The notes beneath the pieces are model-generated. The model was not told where the DNA came from, did no database searches, and saw only the letters and a list, made by a program, of their open reading frames with translations. Both the position numbers and the translations under genes were made by a program. From Strongylocentrotus droebachiensis (lineage: Eukaryota > Echinodermata > Echinoidea > Camarodonta > Strongylocentrotidae), in the NCBI GenBank assembly GCA_035222895.1, contig JAVYIG010002738.1, positions 124,001 to 188,000 of the forward strand: a stretch of 64,000 nucleotides of DNA, given 5' to 3'. The first letter of the stretch is position 1. Every line of letters starts with the position of its first letter. Positions 22,545 to 34,154 of the stretch are shown piece after piece.

Positions 22545-22735
22545 AAATAATTTTGTAGATATTGTAACAAATTTCCTTCTATTACTTTTTGGGCGAGTTT
22601 GAATAGGAGTCCATTTGTCCATAATTTATCATAAGCTTTCTCAATATCTAGAAACACAGCTATTATGTGTTCATTACAATTTATACTTTTCTGAATATCG
22701 TTTTCTAGGAGAACTTTTCTAAAACCGCTAATAGC
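22545..22735 (-). pseudogene. Non-LTR retrotransposon reverse transcriptase fragment
   Basis: The - strand translation contains ISGFRKVLLENDIQ, then AVFLDIEKAYDKLWTNGLLF and KLAQKVIEGNLLQYLQNYLTG. The LDIEKAYDKLW block is the first catalytic-Asp motif of LINE reverse transcriptases. Only about 65 residues remain; both sides are lost. Confidence 0.8.
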
Positions 22736-22742
22736 TCAACTT

Positions 22743-22812
22743 GTTTCTGTTTGTTTGTTGTTGTTGTTTGTTTGTTTGTTTGTTTGTCGTTTTTTTTTTT
22801 TTTGGGGGGGGG
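22743..22812. repeat. (TTGTTTG)n / poly-T / poly-G simple sequence
   Basis: A run of gtttgttt units followed by T and G homopolymers. Confidence 0.85.
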
Positions 22813-22934
22813 ACCATATCAACATAACAAAATGCACACTTTCGTATTATTTAGCATTTAAAAAAAATATTACATATATAATTTGTCAACTTTTTGATTG
22901 ACTGATGCAATTACAGTGCCTAGAAGTTGATATT

Positions 22935-23372
22935 TGAGAATTTTGTTATTTTTTTTGTTTTGAATGATATTTTATTTCCTTCCTCATAATTTCACATAAC
23001 AAGAAATTCACATAACAAGAAATTATCAAAATAAGCAATATAAAACAAGATCTTTGATGCAAGACACTTCACAAGTTACATCAATCAATGAACATAGAAA
23101 AAAAAAAAAAAATTCTTGCATGTAACAGTTTATAATCAAAATAACAGTAGAGGAAGGTTTAAAGTGTAGATTTTTTTTGTTTTAAATGATATTTTATTTC
23201 CTTCCTCATAATTTCACATAACAAGAAATTCACATAACAAGAAATTATCAAGATAAGCAATATAAAACAAGATCTTTGATACAAGACATTTCATAAGTTA
23301 CATCAATCAATGAACATAGAGAAAAAAAAAGGAAAAAAAAAGGTCTTGCATGTAACAGTGTATAATCATAAT
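22935..23372 (-). mobile_element. 5'-truncated LINE 3' end (same family as 26821-29217)
   Basis: Two tandem ~220-base units on the - strand, each ending in aggaaggaaataaaatatca plus poly-A. They match the two-unit 3' UTR of the L1/Tx1-like element at 26821-27290 nearly base for base. No coding sequence remains, as expected of a severely 5'-truncated insertion. Confidence 0.9.
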
Positions 23373-23404
23373 TTGTTATATTATCATTATTATCATTTGA
23401 AGGT

Positions 23405-23966
23405 GTTTGGCGCCATCTGGTGTTTAAGTAAGTTATTCACTTGATAAAATACTAAAATAGGGTTGATTTTTATATAAACAGCCGAAAAATTACAGTGTTA
23501 ATGACATGTGATATGTTTCGCAATTATTCCACTGTATAATAACACACAATAATGCCATTTTCACTTATTATTTCAAAATTCTAGCCCAAAAGAAAGAAGA
23601 AGGGCACAATTTTTAAGTAATATTTCCCCGTTTATCACAATTTTCGCAAATTGTGCCCCCATAAGGTCAAAGGGAAAAAGTTTTATGACGCAATATCATT
23701 GAAAATGAATCCTTATATACCTCACACAACTTCACAGTGTAATTGGCGAAAAATATATGAATTAGGGTGGAAGACTCCAAATTTCTCTATTGCGCTTTAA
23801 ATAAGCCATTTTGTCGCCCAAAATGGACCTCCCAAGAAGTGAAGGAGGGGTGTGAAAATTTGACCCCCATAATTTTTGGCCAATGGGGACCCTTTTGAAG
23901 CCAAAACAGCTAAAAAAATCAACTTTGGCACAAAAATCCTACGGGATGACATACCATACCGCACTA
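23405..23966 (-). mobile_element. Relative of the 6513-6841 MITE
   Basis: The right end acataccataccgcacta (23949-23966) and the subterminal aatcaactttggcacaaaaa match the 6513-6841 element. Similarity continues inward through the ggccaa-aattatggggg and aaatggcttatttaaagcgc regions on the - strand. The left end could not be placed, so the start given is approximate. Confidence 0.65.
23408..23421 (-). promoter_or_regulatory. CTCF-like core motif
   Basis: The - strand reads acaccagatggcgc, matching 13 of 14 positions of the bilaterian CTCF core CCASYAGRKGGCRC. A single match in 64 kb may be chance. No occupancy can be inferred. Confidence 0.3.
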
Positions 23967-24589
23967 TATATATTTTGTTTAAGTCCAGCTACCGGCCATG
24001 CCAACCCGATGCGAATAAAAATACAACATCATTGTATGCTCCACACTAGTTAATCTATGTATTTGACAGTGAATTCACCCGTTGAGGGGGCACTTGAACG
24101 ATAGGGCGTGTGTGAGTGTAATAAGCGAGTTCGTAATTAGGATTTGCGCATGTGCAGATAAAGGTCATTCGTACCCAAATTGTAAAACAATTGAGACGAA
24201 TGCTCGTATCGTGCTCATGAAAGTTATGTAATTAGTATTCATTTATGTACCGACAGTATCTGATACACAGGTGGAAGTATTCTTCTCAAGAGGGCAAACA
24301 AAAGGTATTCATGAAGCACCTCCATCACTTCGACAGTGATTATTCTAAAATGTACAAGTGGGACGTATCCATAGTGTAAAAGATCTGTGGATATTTGGGG
24401 GTCATGAGGTCCGGAGCTATTTACGAACTGGCTTATTGGGGTTTTACAGACGTGTATCAATCAGATATGATTATTTACGTATGGGACCGACCTTTAACGT
24501 CACCATCCGAAAGACGGGCATGCAAAGGCTTTGGTCTTATACTAGTCAGGTGGCTAGTGAAATTACCGTTACTTGCCGGATAAAAGCAC

Positions 24590-24975
24590 CGATTTTGGTA
24601 CATGCGCTTCCTTAGGACCTACTGAACGATATTAGACCACGAGCCCCCGGCAAATTTTCTATTTTAAGGGTGTGGGGGCGGGGGCATCTTTTTGGAGCCC
24701 CCAAATAATTTAATAACAGTCATTTGTTGTTGTACAAATGCCATTTTTGGTACAGGGCTTCCTTAGGACCTACTAAACGATATTAGGGTAGGAGCCCCCG
24801 GCAAAATATCATATAAGGGTGTGGGGCGGGGGCGTCGCCTCGTAGCCCACAAATAATTTATAAGGTAATATAACATTGAGTTATTATTTGCGGCTCCAAA
24901 AAGACGCCCCCACCCACACCCTTAAATTGAAATCTTTGCCAGGGACTCTTATTCTAATATCGTTAAGTTTGATAA
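24590..24975. repeat. Composite direct and inverted repeat
   Basis: Two direct copies of ttccttaggacctact-aacgatatta...gagcccccggcaaa (about 24610 and 24750) are followed by a complement copy (gacgcccccacccacaccct at about 24903). These may be two elements or a decayed fold-back element; no target duplication was found. 23967-24589 and 24976-25269 hold nothing recognisable. Confidence 0.75.
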
Positions 24976-25269
24976 TTTACTGTCTGGTTTAATACCTCGC
25001 CCACATCATTGTATCATATATATGTGATGTGCCTGTAAAATCGACTGTTTATATATGTTGATCAGAATCTATACATGTATTTATGTTTGGCATTTCTGGA
25101 TTGATTTGCAGGGTTTTCTTTTACCGCTGATATATTACTGATAATGATCTACAAATCAATGGGCTCATCACCCACCATACAATCAAGCTGCATATGGTCG
25201 AGTTATTTGTGCCTGCCTTATCCGTATTACGACATTACACGTAAACTGAAAATAGGATTCTCAAATCAC

Positions 25270-25745
25270 ATCTCTGCTTTAGGTTGTGTCCAGCAAGGAG
25301 GGGAGATACATCATCTCGATTAAAATCACAAGAGATGATGATGCCTACCGAAGGGTGTCTCAGAAGAACATGATCAACAGCCCGTGTAAGGTCCTGAATA
25401 AGGCGATCCACATGAGCATTGGTTGGGGTGAGTAAACTAATGCGACAAATATTAAAGAGACGTTCCTAGGTAACCGTGTTGGTCGGATTTGTTAACAAAC
25501 AACCTCATGTTCTTCCGGAACGTCCATGTGTGTTTCAGTGGGGTTCATAGTAGATTTTACATAAAAAGCGACTCCTCCACCACGTTGAGAAACTCGGCTC
25601 TTGTAGAGTAAGTTGTAGTTTGGAATGCTGGACGCGGTCTTCGGACCACTATCTTGAACCAGGTCTCACTCACACAAACAATATCCATGTCATAATTTTT
25701 TAACAAGAAAAGTGAGTTCGTCGAACGTATTATTCAATGATCAGG
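25270..25745 (-). pseudogene. LINE apurinic-type endonuclease fragment
   Basis: On the - strand, spread over three frames, I read DMDIVCVSETWF (the ETW block of the endonuclease), SIPNYNLLYKSRVSQRGGGV followed by AFYVKS, and HPSVGIIISCDFNRDDVSPL (position of the GDFN motif, with Cys for Gly). These are the ordered landmarks of an APE-like endonuclease from a CR1/RTE/Jockey-group LINE. At least two frameshifts and stops are present. No reverse transcriptase follows directly. Confidence 0.8.
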
Positions 25746-26179
25746 CGTTAAGCATATACATAGAATGTGATAATGGTGATTGGGTTGGGAGGGTCTTAAT
25801 GTGCCTCAACGTTCTTGTCCTGGTCACGGTGTGCTCTTTGTCTTGATTTAGGTGGCGAGAATAACAATCAACAACTTTTATTCGCCGCCTGATCTTTTTC
25901 CCTGCCCAACAAAATCTTTTTACGAGCAATTCCAAGTACATGTATACCCATAGGAAAGAAATGAGCCTGCCGCATACTATAATAATAATAGTTTTCAATA
26001 CAACAAATATTCAAAAACCTGTGAGGGGATAGTCACTTTTATCACCTTCACCCCTCTCATTCACTATGCTCCCTCGCACTTGCGTACTGATGGGGGGGAG
26101 GGGCGGCTTTAAAATGAAAACGTCTTTTATTTCTAATACGATACCAGTGATTTACAAATGTTGTTGAAATGGCATGATT
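25746..26179. other. No recognisable feature
   Basis: AT-rich spacer; the open frame at 25741-25998 (-) has no domain that I recognise. Confidence 0.4.
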
Positions 26180-26390
26180 TTTCCCTGAGCTTCCGGGGGC
26201 TCTGTCCCCTGGACCCCACCAAGGGCCCTAAAGCGGCCCCTGGATACTCATCTGATCGTAATTTAATGCCTAAAACCCCTGAGCTTCACGAGGCTCCGCC
26301 CCTTGACACCCGCCGGGGCTTTGCCCCTGAACCCCACGCCAATTTAGGTTCCACTTTGCTTTACTTTGCTCTACCTGATCGTAAATACTT
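26180..26390 (-). repeat. Inverted copy of the 9486-10020 GC-rich repeat
   Basis: Contains cccctggaccccaccaaggg, aatttaatgcctaaaacccc and gaaccccacgccaattta, the complements of the unit landmarks at 9486-10020. Homopolymer C/A runs follow at 26392-26560. Confidence 0.85.
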
Positions 26391-26820
26391 TAGCCCCCCC
26401 CCCCCCTTACTTTGAAAAACGTTCCCAGGGCCTGCGTAACATATTAAAGTGGTGGTGATGCGGATTTTGTTTCTGCCCCCCCCCCCCAAAAAAAAAAAAC
26501 GTTTTTTCTTATTACGCCACTGCTCCCTCTTCCCTCGCATTTCACCCCCCCCCCCCCCCCCACCCCCGGTCATGAAAAGAAATCGCCGCCCCTGGCTAAA
26601 ACGTTCAGCTATCCTGACCAGCAAATCACTGATGGTATAACATGTCACTGCACAGTTCCATTTGGTATACATTGACATATAGAGTCAGAAGTAAGATACA
26701 TGTATATCAATTAGTATCAAAAAATAAAATTAGGACACACATAAAGTTACCCGGACAAATCCACACAGTCCAATGAACACAAAGCTCCAATATAACATCC
26801 ACAGTTCAGTTTCAAAAGCA

Positions 26821-29217
26821 TATTTTTTTTTTTTTTTTGAATGATATTTTATTTCCTTCCTCATAATTTCACATAACAAGAAATTCACATAACAAGAAAT
26901 TATCAAAATAAGCAATATAAAACAAGATCTTTGATACAAGACACTTCATAAGTTACATCAATCAATGAACATAGAAAAAAAAAAAAAAAAATTCTTGCAT
27001 GTAACAGTGTATAATCAAAATAACAGTAGAGGAAGGTTTAAAGTGTAGATTTTTTTTTTGTTTTAAATGATATTTTATTTCCTTCCTCATAATTTCACAT
27101 AACAAGAAATTCACATAACAATAAATTATCAAGATAAGCAATATAAAACAAGATCTTTGATATAAGACATTTCATAAGTTACATCAATCAATGAACATAG
27201 AGAAAAAAAAAGGAAAAAAAAAGTCTTGCATGTAACAGTGTATAATCAACATAACAGTAGAGGAAGGTTTAAAGTTACATATTACCATCCTATCACAACA
27301 CTCTCACACCCCCCTCCCCTCTAGCCCACCCACACCACCTTTCACACACATAAACACACATACAAACACACACTGCATGCAACCTGTTCCCTCAACTCAC
27401 ACCACACAAACTCTTAACCCCCCCCCCCCCCCCCCTTTTGCCCACCCATCTCATCATACCCCCTTCACGCCGACACACACACACTGCATGCAACCTGTTC
27501 CGGTTTGTCCACCTGTACACGAGAGAGAATTAATAATACTAATAAATAATAATAATACCCACATCCATTAAAGTAAAAATGCATCGATTTGTTCCCATTT
27601 CTGTAAGTGCATCCCCAGTTTCCCCTTTTTGAAGGCCATTTTGTATTCCTCGTCTCTGTAATTTGTAAGCATATGTACTGTTTTCTGTACAGATGGCAAA
27701 GTTCCTTCTTTTCTAGAAATAAAAATGATATACTTTACTAAAAATATGATACAATTTATTACAAATATTCTCGCAGTATTGCCGGATATTCCCATAAAAA
27801 TGGGTTTCCAATCATCAATGTCAATTTCGATTAAATGTAACTTTTGAATTACCTCCTGCCATAATCTTTTAACTTTAAGACAATCTAAAAATAAATGTTG
27901 GTATGTCTCTACTTCTAGTCTACAAAAGGAACAAAAATGGTCTGACTCAAAACCAAATTTAAAGAGCTCTCTTTTCGTATATACAGCCCCTTGTAATCGT
28001 TTGTATTGAAACTCTCTATGTTTATTACAAAGCATTGCACATTTTATCCTTGTGAATGTTTCTTTCAACTCCGTCATTCCAAGATCAAATTGACAGTTGC
28101 TATCTGTAACATGTAATGTATACTCTTTTTGAAGGTCTTCAGTGAAGTAATCATATAACCGCCTAGATTTTATATCACATAGTTTCTGTAAACGTCCAAA
28201 TATCATCAATTCTATTTCAAAATTTTCAGTGTCCACTTCCATAAAATCACTTTGTATCCAATCGTTTCTAATTGCTGAAAAGATCTTTTGAATTCTAAGC
28301 AAGCTTTTAGTTTCAAAACCCAAATTTAAAAAATGTAAGATCGGTTTTAAATGACCTCTGACAATTATATCTGATGCTTGAAGTATACCTTTCTGAAATA
28401 GTTCGACATCAAAAAATGTTTTATTGCTGAGACATATACACTTATTGCTAAATATAATCGGATTATTCTTATTTTCTCCAAAGTGTCTGCATTTATCTAA
28501 TTCTTGCCATGCCTTCAACATGTCTTTATAAAAAGATGGTATACCCTTCAAGTCCATTTTATTTATATCATAATTACAAAGAAATATAATTCGACCCCCC
28601 AGTGATCTGAAAAAGTGGTCAAAGGTTACTTTCCAACCTGAATACTTTTCTCCATAGAGCAACCGTTTGATCCACATTATTCTCTGAGTCTTGATAAATA
28701 TCTTAAAATTCGTTACTCTGAGTCCCCCAGCGCAGTAATCTTGATATAATATTTTCCGTTTTATTCTGTCTCTCCCTCCCCAAATAAAATTAAAAGAAAT
28801 CTTTTCGATTTCTTCAAAAATGTTTTGTGGGACTGTCATAAGAGACGAAACATAATTTAGTTTTGAAAATACATATATCTTCAACAATTTAATTTTGCCA
28901 AACATCGTTAAATCTCGTTGCTTCCACCAACCGATTAGTCTTTTGATTTTGCTCAAAATTTCCTTATAGTTCAAATCATCTTTTATTTTGGAATGACGTG
29001 CGAAATATACCCCTAGGATCTTTATATGTTGTACCCTATGTCCAAAAAAAGGTAAACCCGGCCTATCACTTTCCTCTCCTAACCACATAAAATTTGTCTT
29101 ATCCATATTTATCTTCAACCCACTTAATTTTTCAAAGTTTTTGAAAACTTTCTTCACTTTATTAATTGAATCCATATCTTTTAAAAACATATAGCTCCGA
29201 TTAGGCTTATTGGACAA
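26821..29217 (-). mobile_element. L1/Tx1-like LINE, 5'-truncated
   Basis: A 2.4-kb element on the - strand: the C-terminal half of ORF2 (27568-29217), about 270 bases of unrelated-looking CA-rich and C-homopolymer sequence, and a 3' UTR made of two tandem ~220-base units (27274-27049 and 27048-26839), each ending in aataaaatatca and A-rich sequence, then a poly-A tail (poly-T at 26823-26838). The 5' truncation falls just after the position of the reverse transcriptase YADD box. The second unit may come from read-through or from 3' end duplication. Confidence 0.92.
27568..29195 (-). pseudogene. LINE ORF2 C-terminal half (RT thumb to zinc knuckle)
   Basis: One uninterrupted frame of about 540 residues on the - strand. 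Landmarks in order: SGLKINMDKTNFMWLG (after the catalytic box), IKILGVYF, GWWKQRDLTMFGKIKLLKIY (thumb, typical of the L1/Tx1 clade), SFNFIWGGRDRIKRKILYQD and GGLRVTNF, and near the C-terminus CSFCRLEVETYQHLFLDC, a CxxC-H-C zinc-binding (zf-RVT) motif. The fingers and palm with YADD and the endonuclease are lost by 5' truncation, so it is inactive. The intact frame implies a fairly recent insertion. Confidence 0.92.
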
Positions 29218-30075
29218 CGCCCCCTATCGTCAGAATTTAGCAAAGCAATCTCACATTCAAAATCACTATCAAGTGTCGTCTGCTCCGCCGATTGTCGTCT
29301 GCTATATACGTTCAAGGCACATATTTATCTGTGGACTGTGATGTAGACAGTTTACTCGTCATTGTAGAATAATGGTTAGCCATCTGCCATGTATTAATCT
29401 TTAATTATTGACACACACACACACACACGCAAACACTCTCACTCCCCCTCCCCACACACACCATTTCCGCACACCAGATTCACACATCATACCAAATGGC
29501 ATACATACAGGGGCGTCGCTAGACCTTTTTCAGTGGGGGAAGGGGGGGCGGGGGTGTAGAGGCCCCCGATTACCGACAAAATTTGATGTCCCAATGTCTA
29601 CAAGTTTAACCCTATAATGTTTTTCATATGAACTGTCTATAGTACATGCGTATGCGCAAATGGTCCTTTTCATTGACGATATAAATATACGAATTACTTC
29701 GTCAACTTAGGTAGCATCACCAGTGACGGACCCGGGAGGCCCGCCCCCCCCCCCCCCTGGCAAAAAAAGAGGACAAAAAAGAAGGACAAAAAACGGGAAA
29801 ACAAAGAAGGGAGAAAAAAAAAGAAAAAAAAGGAAATAAAAGGGTAAAGCTATCAAAGGTATCAAAATATGCTCATCTAACCGTAATTAAATCCCTAAAC
29901 CCCTTGAACTCCGGTTGCTCTGCCCCCTGGACCCCACCTAGGGCCCTAAGGCGGACGGGTGAATGCTCATCTGACTGTAATGTAATGCTTAAAACCCCTG
30001 AGCTTCTGGGGTCTCGGCCCCCTGGACCTCACGCCAATTAGTGTCCTACTAGTGTCACAAATGTTCATCTGACCG
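29218..30075. repeat. Mixed repeats: (CA)n, hAT-like termini, GC-rich repeat copy
   Basis: (CA)n at 29411-29430. Two sequences resembling hAT ends, caggggcgtcgctagacc at 29511 and cagtgacggacccgggag at 29721, have no matching second ends. A purine-rich stretch lies at 29760-29845. At 29870-30060 is an inverted copy of the 9486-10020 unit (ccctggacctcacgccaatt). No gene. Confidence 0.6.
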
Positions 30076-32015
30076 TAATTGAGTTTGAGTTTGAGTTTGA
30101 GTTTTGAGTTTGACTTTGAGTTTATTAACAACAAACATAATAACAAGTAAAACATAATGTGTCAAGCATTATAACATAAAATATAACAATATAACACAAG
30201 ATCGATAACATTACACATGAATAATATAAATATTGTTTTACAAAGTATGTCGTATACAAATGGAATAAAATATTATGTGTACACTTTTGTTGTTAAAGGG
30301 GGTACCAGAAGTTAGCACAAGTGCTAGTCGAGTCTGGTTCCCTGTCTTTGGCAAGAATTTTAAAACATTTTTTTTTTTTTTTTTTTTTATCTATACTACA
30401 TTATAATACATGTTACATAAACTATATAAGTAAACAAAGAAATAGAATAGTCCTTTAGAAATATTCCTTACTTAATATACATGGAAGTCAAATGTGTGTC
30501 GACTTCCATATCAATACCAAACATACAGTAAATAACAAATATATCATTATCTAGTGATCTTTTTAGAAATTCTCTAATCTGAGATTTCTTTTTGCCATTT
30601 TAAGAAGTTTAACTTTTGTTTAACTCAAAGTATTTAGATGTTTCGTTAACCCCTTCCGAAAAGCATTTTTAGATCGTATTCCTCTTAAATCGTATGGTAT
30701 ACTATTCCATATTTTCACGCCCATAAATGATATTGAAAATTGACCTTGTGTGGTTTTGCATTTAGGCAGATACAGTTGTCCTTGTTCTTTGCCCCTCGTG
30801 CCATACCTGTGCTCTATTACCTGACAATAGGGACTTTTAGAATGAGTGAACGAGAACACGACGAACGCCGACTGATCATGCGTGTCAACGTACTTAACTG
30901 CCCATGTTGGCTACAATTAGAAATCTTTTAGATTGCACTCGACGATATGCATGCAGGAAGTAACACAATAAACATCACGGACAAAGAAAGAGGACATTCC
31001 TCATTCTACCCTCAACAAAAGAACATCGCTTCACTGCTAATATGTAAATATGTGTAGAACAGGTGCATGTGACACCTGTTCTACATATTTCAGCATGTAA
31101 AGGCGCTTTATAAATGTCAATATGTATGTATGTATTGCATGTACTAGATTTAGGAAAATCAAGGTTGACGCATTCTCGATCGCCGACTGAGACCACGTGA
31201 CGCAGGCGCAGTGCCTTAAAATGACGTCACACGTTGCAGTCAAAGCTCTTGACGTGCATTTCTAAAAGTCCCTAGTATTCAATTAAGGAGTGAGGAAGAT
31301 TGCCATTTAATAAGTCATAGATGAAGGTTGAGACAGATAGGAAATGAAGGTTGTCAATATTTAAAAATGTTATCTTTTGGAACAAGGGTTCCGAATGGGT
31401 ACCTCTTGGGCTAAAAGTTATCGCTCTCATTGCCATTTTCTGGGTAAGGAATATACAATTCAAGTTGGTTTTGTATGTGGTTCCCCATACTTCAATTCCA
31501 TACAAAATATGTGGCTGGATTAACGCTTTGTATAGTAGCACTAAAATGTTCTGTGGGACATAATGCCTTATTCTGAACAAAATTCCGACTTTTGAACGAA
31601 TATTTCGATTTACCATTTTTATATGTTCAATCCATGTGAGATGCTTATCAATTTGTAGTCCTACAAAAGATGCCTTTTCTACTTCAAGTAATTTAGATCC
31701 AGATATTTCAAGAGCACCTTTTACTTGGACAGATCTCCTTTTGCCCTTTATTATCATATAATTTGATTTGCTTAGATTAATTGTGACTTTGTTGGCATAA
31801 CACCACTGCTGGACCTTATTCAAATCCGTATTCACCTCATTCATATCAATATCTTTCTGACCAGTCTTAAAGGTATGGAACAAGTTTGAATCATCAGCAA
31901 ATAACCTGAAGCTGAAATTTGTTGTAGAGTTTGGCAAATCATTTATATAAATGAGAAAAAGATTTGGGCCAAGAACAGATCCCTGTGGAATACCGCATGA
32001 TGTCAGAGGTCGCTA
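30076..32015 (-). pseudogene. CR1/Jockey-group LINE, 3' part, split by a MITE
   Basis: On the - strand: GIPQGSVLGPNLFLIYINDL (32005-31945), then FADDSNLF (catalytic box, FADD), then KVTINLSKSNYMIIKG and GLQIDKHLTWIEHI. The thumb region follows through NGNLPHSLIEY at 31275. A 443-bp DNA element interrupts it, and the frame resumes YCQVIEHRYGTRGKEQG and ends FRKGLTKHLNTLS (30620). The 3' UTR runs to a hexamer tail of actcaa-type repeats (30080-30122 on the + strand, gagttt units). The 5' part upstream of the PQG motif is lost at about 32010. Confidence 0.92.
30830..31272. mobile_element. 443-bp TA-flanked MITE inside a LINE
   Basis: The termini are perfect 13-bp inverted repeats, gggacttttagaa on the left and ttctaaaagtccc on the right. 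TA flanks both sides (30828-30829 and 31273-31274), as in Tc1/mariner-type insertions. Removing the element and one TA rejoins the LINE frame without a stop (…SLIEY joined to YCQVIEHR). No transposase frame. Confidence 0.92.
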
Positions 32016-32384
32016 AGATATTTTTGACAGTTTTGAAATTGTATGAGTGTTAGGTGATTGCAGATCTCTGGAGCGTTTTGGTTTGCTAGATGTTAACACT
32101 GCAGCATCAAAAACCTAACGAGTAACGAAACTGGTCTTGGAAAGATTTTTCTTTGTTTTCGAACGGATGGCGACAGTTTTCAGACTGATTGGCGACTGAT
32201 CACCAACGGGTCACACGGGTGATATTTAGTTGGGAAACGGTCGACAGCTGATTGACGAATAATAAAAAAAAAAAAAAACAGTTGTGATTGATCTCCAAAC
32301 TTCCGTCGAATTACTCAATATATTGAGAGCAATTCAGCCATTGTTGTCATTTAAAAATTGTAAATAAACCACCATTTTGCTTAA
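32016..32384. other. No recognisable feature
   Basis: Spacer between the truncated LINE and an R1 repeat; only a poly-A run at 32263-32278 stands out. Confidence 0.4.
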
Positions 32385-32774
32385 AAATAAGGTTTAGTTC
32401 TGGTTATGCGATTGCATGTGATTGCATGGAGAGAAACGGTGTGAAATCGATTATGAAAGGTTGATCATCTAGCATATAAGTATTGGAGTGTACTGCAAGG
32501 TTCTGGAATCATCAAAATGATAAGACAGTCTTGTTAAAGTGGCAAGCACTGTACACATAAATATGCATGTGGGACTACACGCTGCAGTGGCGGATCCAGG
32601 GGGGGGGCCCGGGGGGCCCGGGCCCCCCCCCCCCCCCCCTTGAGAAAAAAATCATGTAAAATCACGTGATTTTTACCTTTTTGGGGGGTTGGGCCCCCCC
32701 CCCCCTGGCGCTCAAGGGGGGGGTGCAAATTGAAAAATTTTCGAGGACCAAAAAAAAAAAAAAAATGTGCCCAC

Positions 32775-32813
<39 letters not shown>

Positions 32814-32990
32814 ACTGAGCGACTTTTCGGCCGGCGCGATTTTCCAATTTTCGGGAGCAAACAAAAATGAAGAAAGTTGGGCCCCCTCCCCTAAGAAATC
32901 CTGGATCCGCGCCTGACACGCTGTAACATGCCATATTTAGAATATTGAGGCACTTGAAGAGCCTGCTGTTTAGGGAACATTTTTTATCTG
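32385..32990 (+). repeat. Repeat family R1, copy 3 (split by a hAT element)
   Basis: 32385-32584 matches the copy at 58929 (tgcgattgcatgtgattgca, aggttgatcatct, gtgtactgcaagg, gcaagcactgtacacat). After the hAT insertion, 32924-32990 continues with sequence complementary to 37166-37200 (atttagaatattgaggcact). Confidence 0.8.
32585..32915. mobile_element. 331-bp hAT-like element with perfect 8-bp target duplication
   Basis: Left end cagtggcggatccagg; right end cctggatccgcgcctg. The octamer ACACGCTG is repeated exactly on each side (32577-32584 and 32916-32923), the hAT signature. The interior is dominated by long C and G homopolymers, which probably vary in length. No transposase. Confidence 0.93.
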
Positions 32991-34149
32991 ATGCTCTTCC
33001 ACACTTGCATAATAACAATGATAACGCTCACAAATTGTTCACCTCTTCCCACAACTAAACCTGCTAAAGAACTAAGCCTGCTAAAGAGCCAGCAAGTAAT
33101 AGTCCGATTTTCAGACCATTGTACCGAACGGTCGTACGTTTTATGCTGCGCAAAGATTCAATCAGTTTAATTTTGGCCATTACAAGAAGTAGGTTATTGA
33201 TGTAGACAAAAGCTCATGTACCCTTTACAGCTCATTTTATGTATGTTAGTACCAAAAAAGAAAAAAAGCAAGTCAGTCACTCAATAGTGCCTGGCAGCGA
33301 AGTCTAGCAAATAAACGGGCTTCCTTGCATAATTTGAATATTAGGACACTGCTAACGTTGAAATTTCACAAATAGGACATACATGACATATTCATAATTC
33401 CTGCAAAGTTCTACAGAATTTGATGTTGGCTGCAAAAGGGACATAGTATCTTTAATGCAAAAGCTCACTCAGTTTTAAAGTTATGAGAAATTGAAAAGAA
33501 ACCAGTGGCTAGGGTCTCAAAATAATACACCTACTACCAACACCCTCCCCCCCTCCCCCCCCCAAAAAAAAAATAATAAAAAAAATCAGACAAACATAAG
33601 CTTAAAAACTTTCACTTCTAAATTGTTAGGTTATTACAAAAATTGAAATTCGGAATGGAATAAAGTTATTTCCTCTTTTTAATTTTGTTTTCTATGTATA
33701 CTTTGTTTTTAAGACGTATTGTAAAACAGCCATCAAGCTCAGCCTATAGTTAGTGCCTCTTTTCTCGTGCCATTACTATTATGTTTGTCTATTTTTCTTT
33801 TTCTTTTTTTTTTCAAATACCTATTAATTGCATTATGTTTTGAATGAAAATTAAAGAATTATTTGAATTTGAAATATTAAAATCTGAAATTTGATCAAAC
33901 TGCACTGCTACTGCTAGGAGGTAGAGTACACACAGGTATGCATGGAAATGTCGGCGGGCTCATGCCAGGTGGCTCCCATCCAACCATTGTTGTTAACTTG
34001 GACACATGTTCATCAACCCGGCACGTGCCTGTCAAGACCAATTACAAGACTTACTAAAAAACAGGAAATACGAAATCACCCACCACATGATTAATGGGTA
34101 CGAATAGTCCCAAGTACATATTTTTCTGTCTTTCCTATATGTTATTCTT
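32991..34149. other. No recognisable gene; poly-C run
   Basis: AT-rich with a cccccctcccccccccaaa run at about 33545-33570. No domain or repeat partner found. Confidence 0.4.
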
Positions 34150-34154
34150 TGTTT

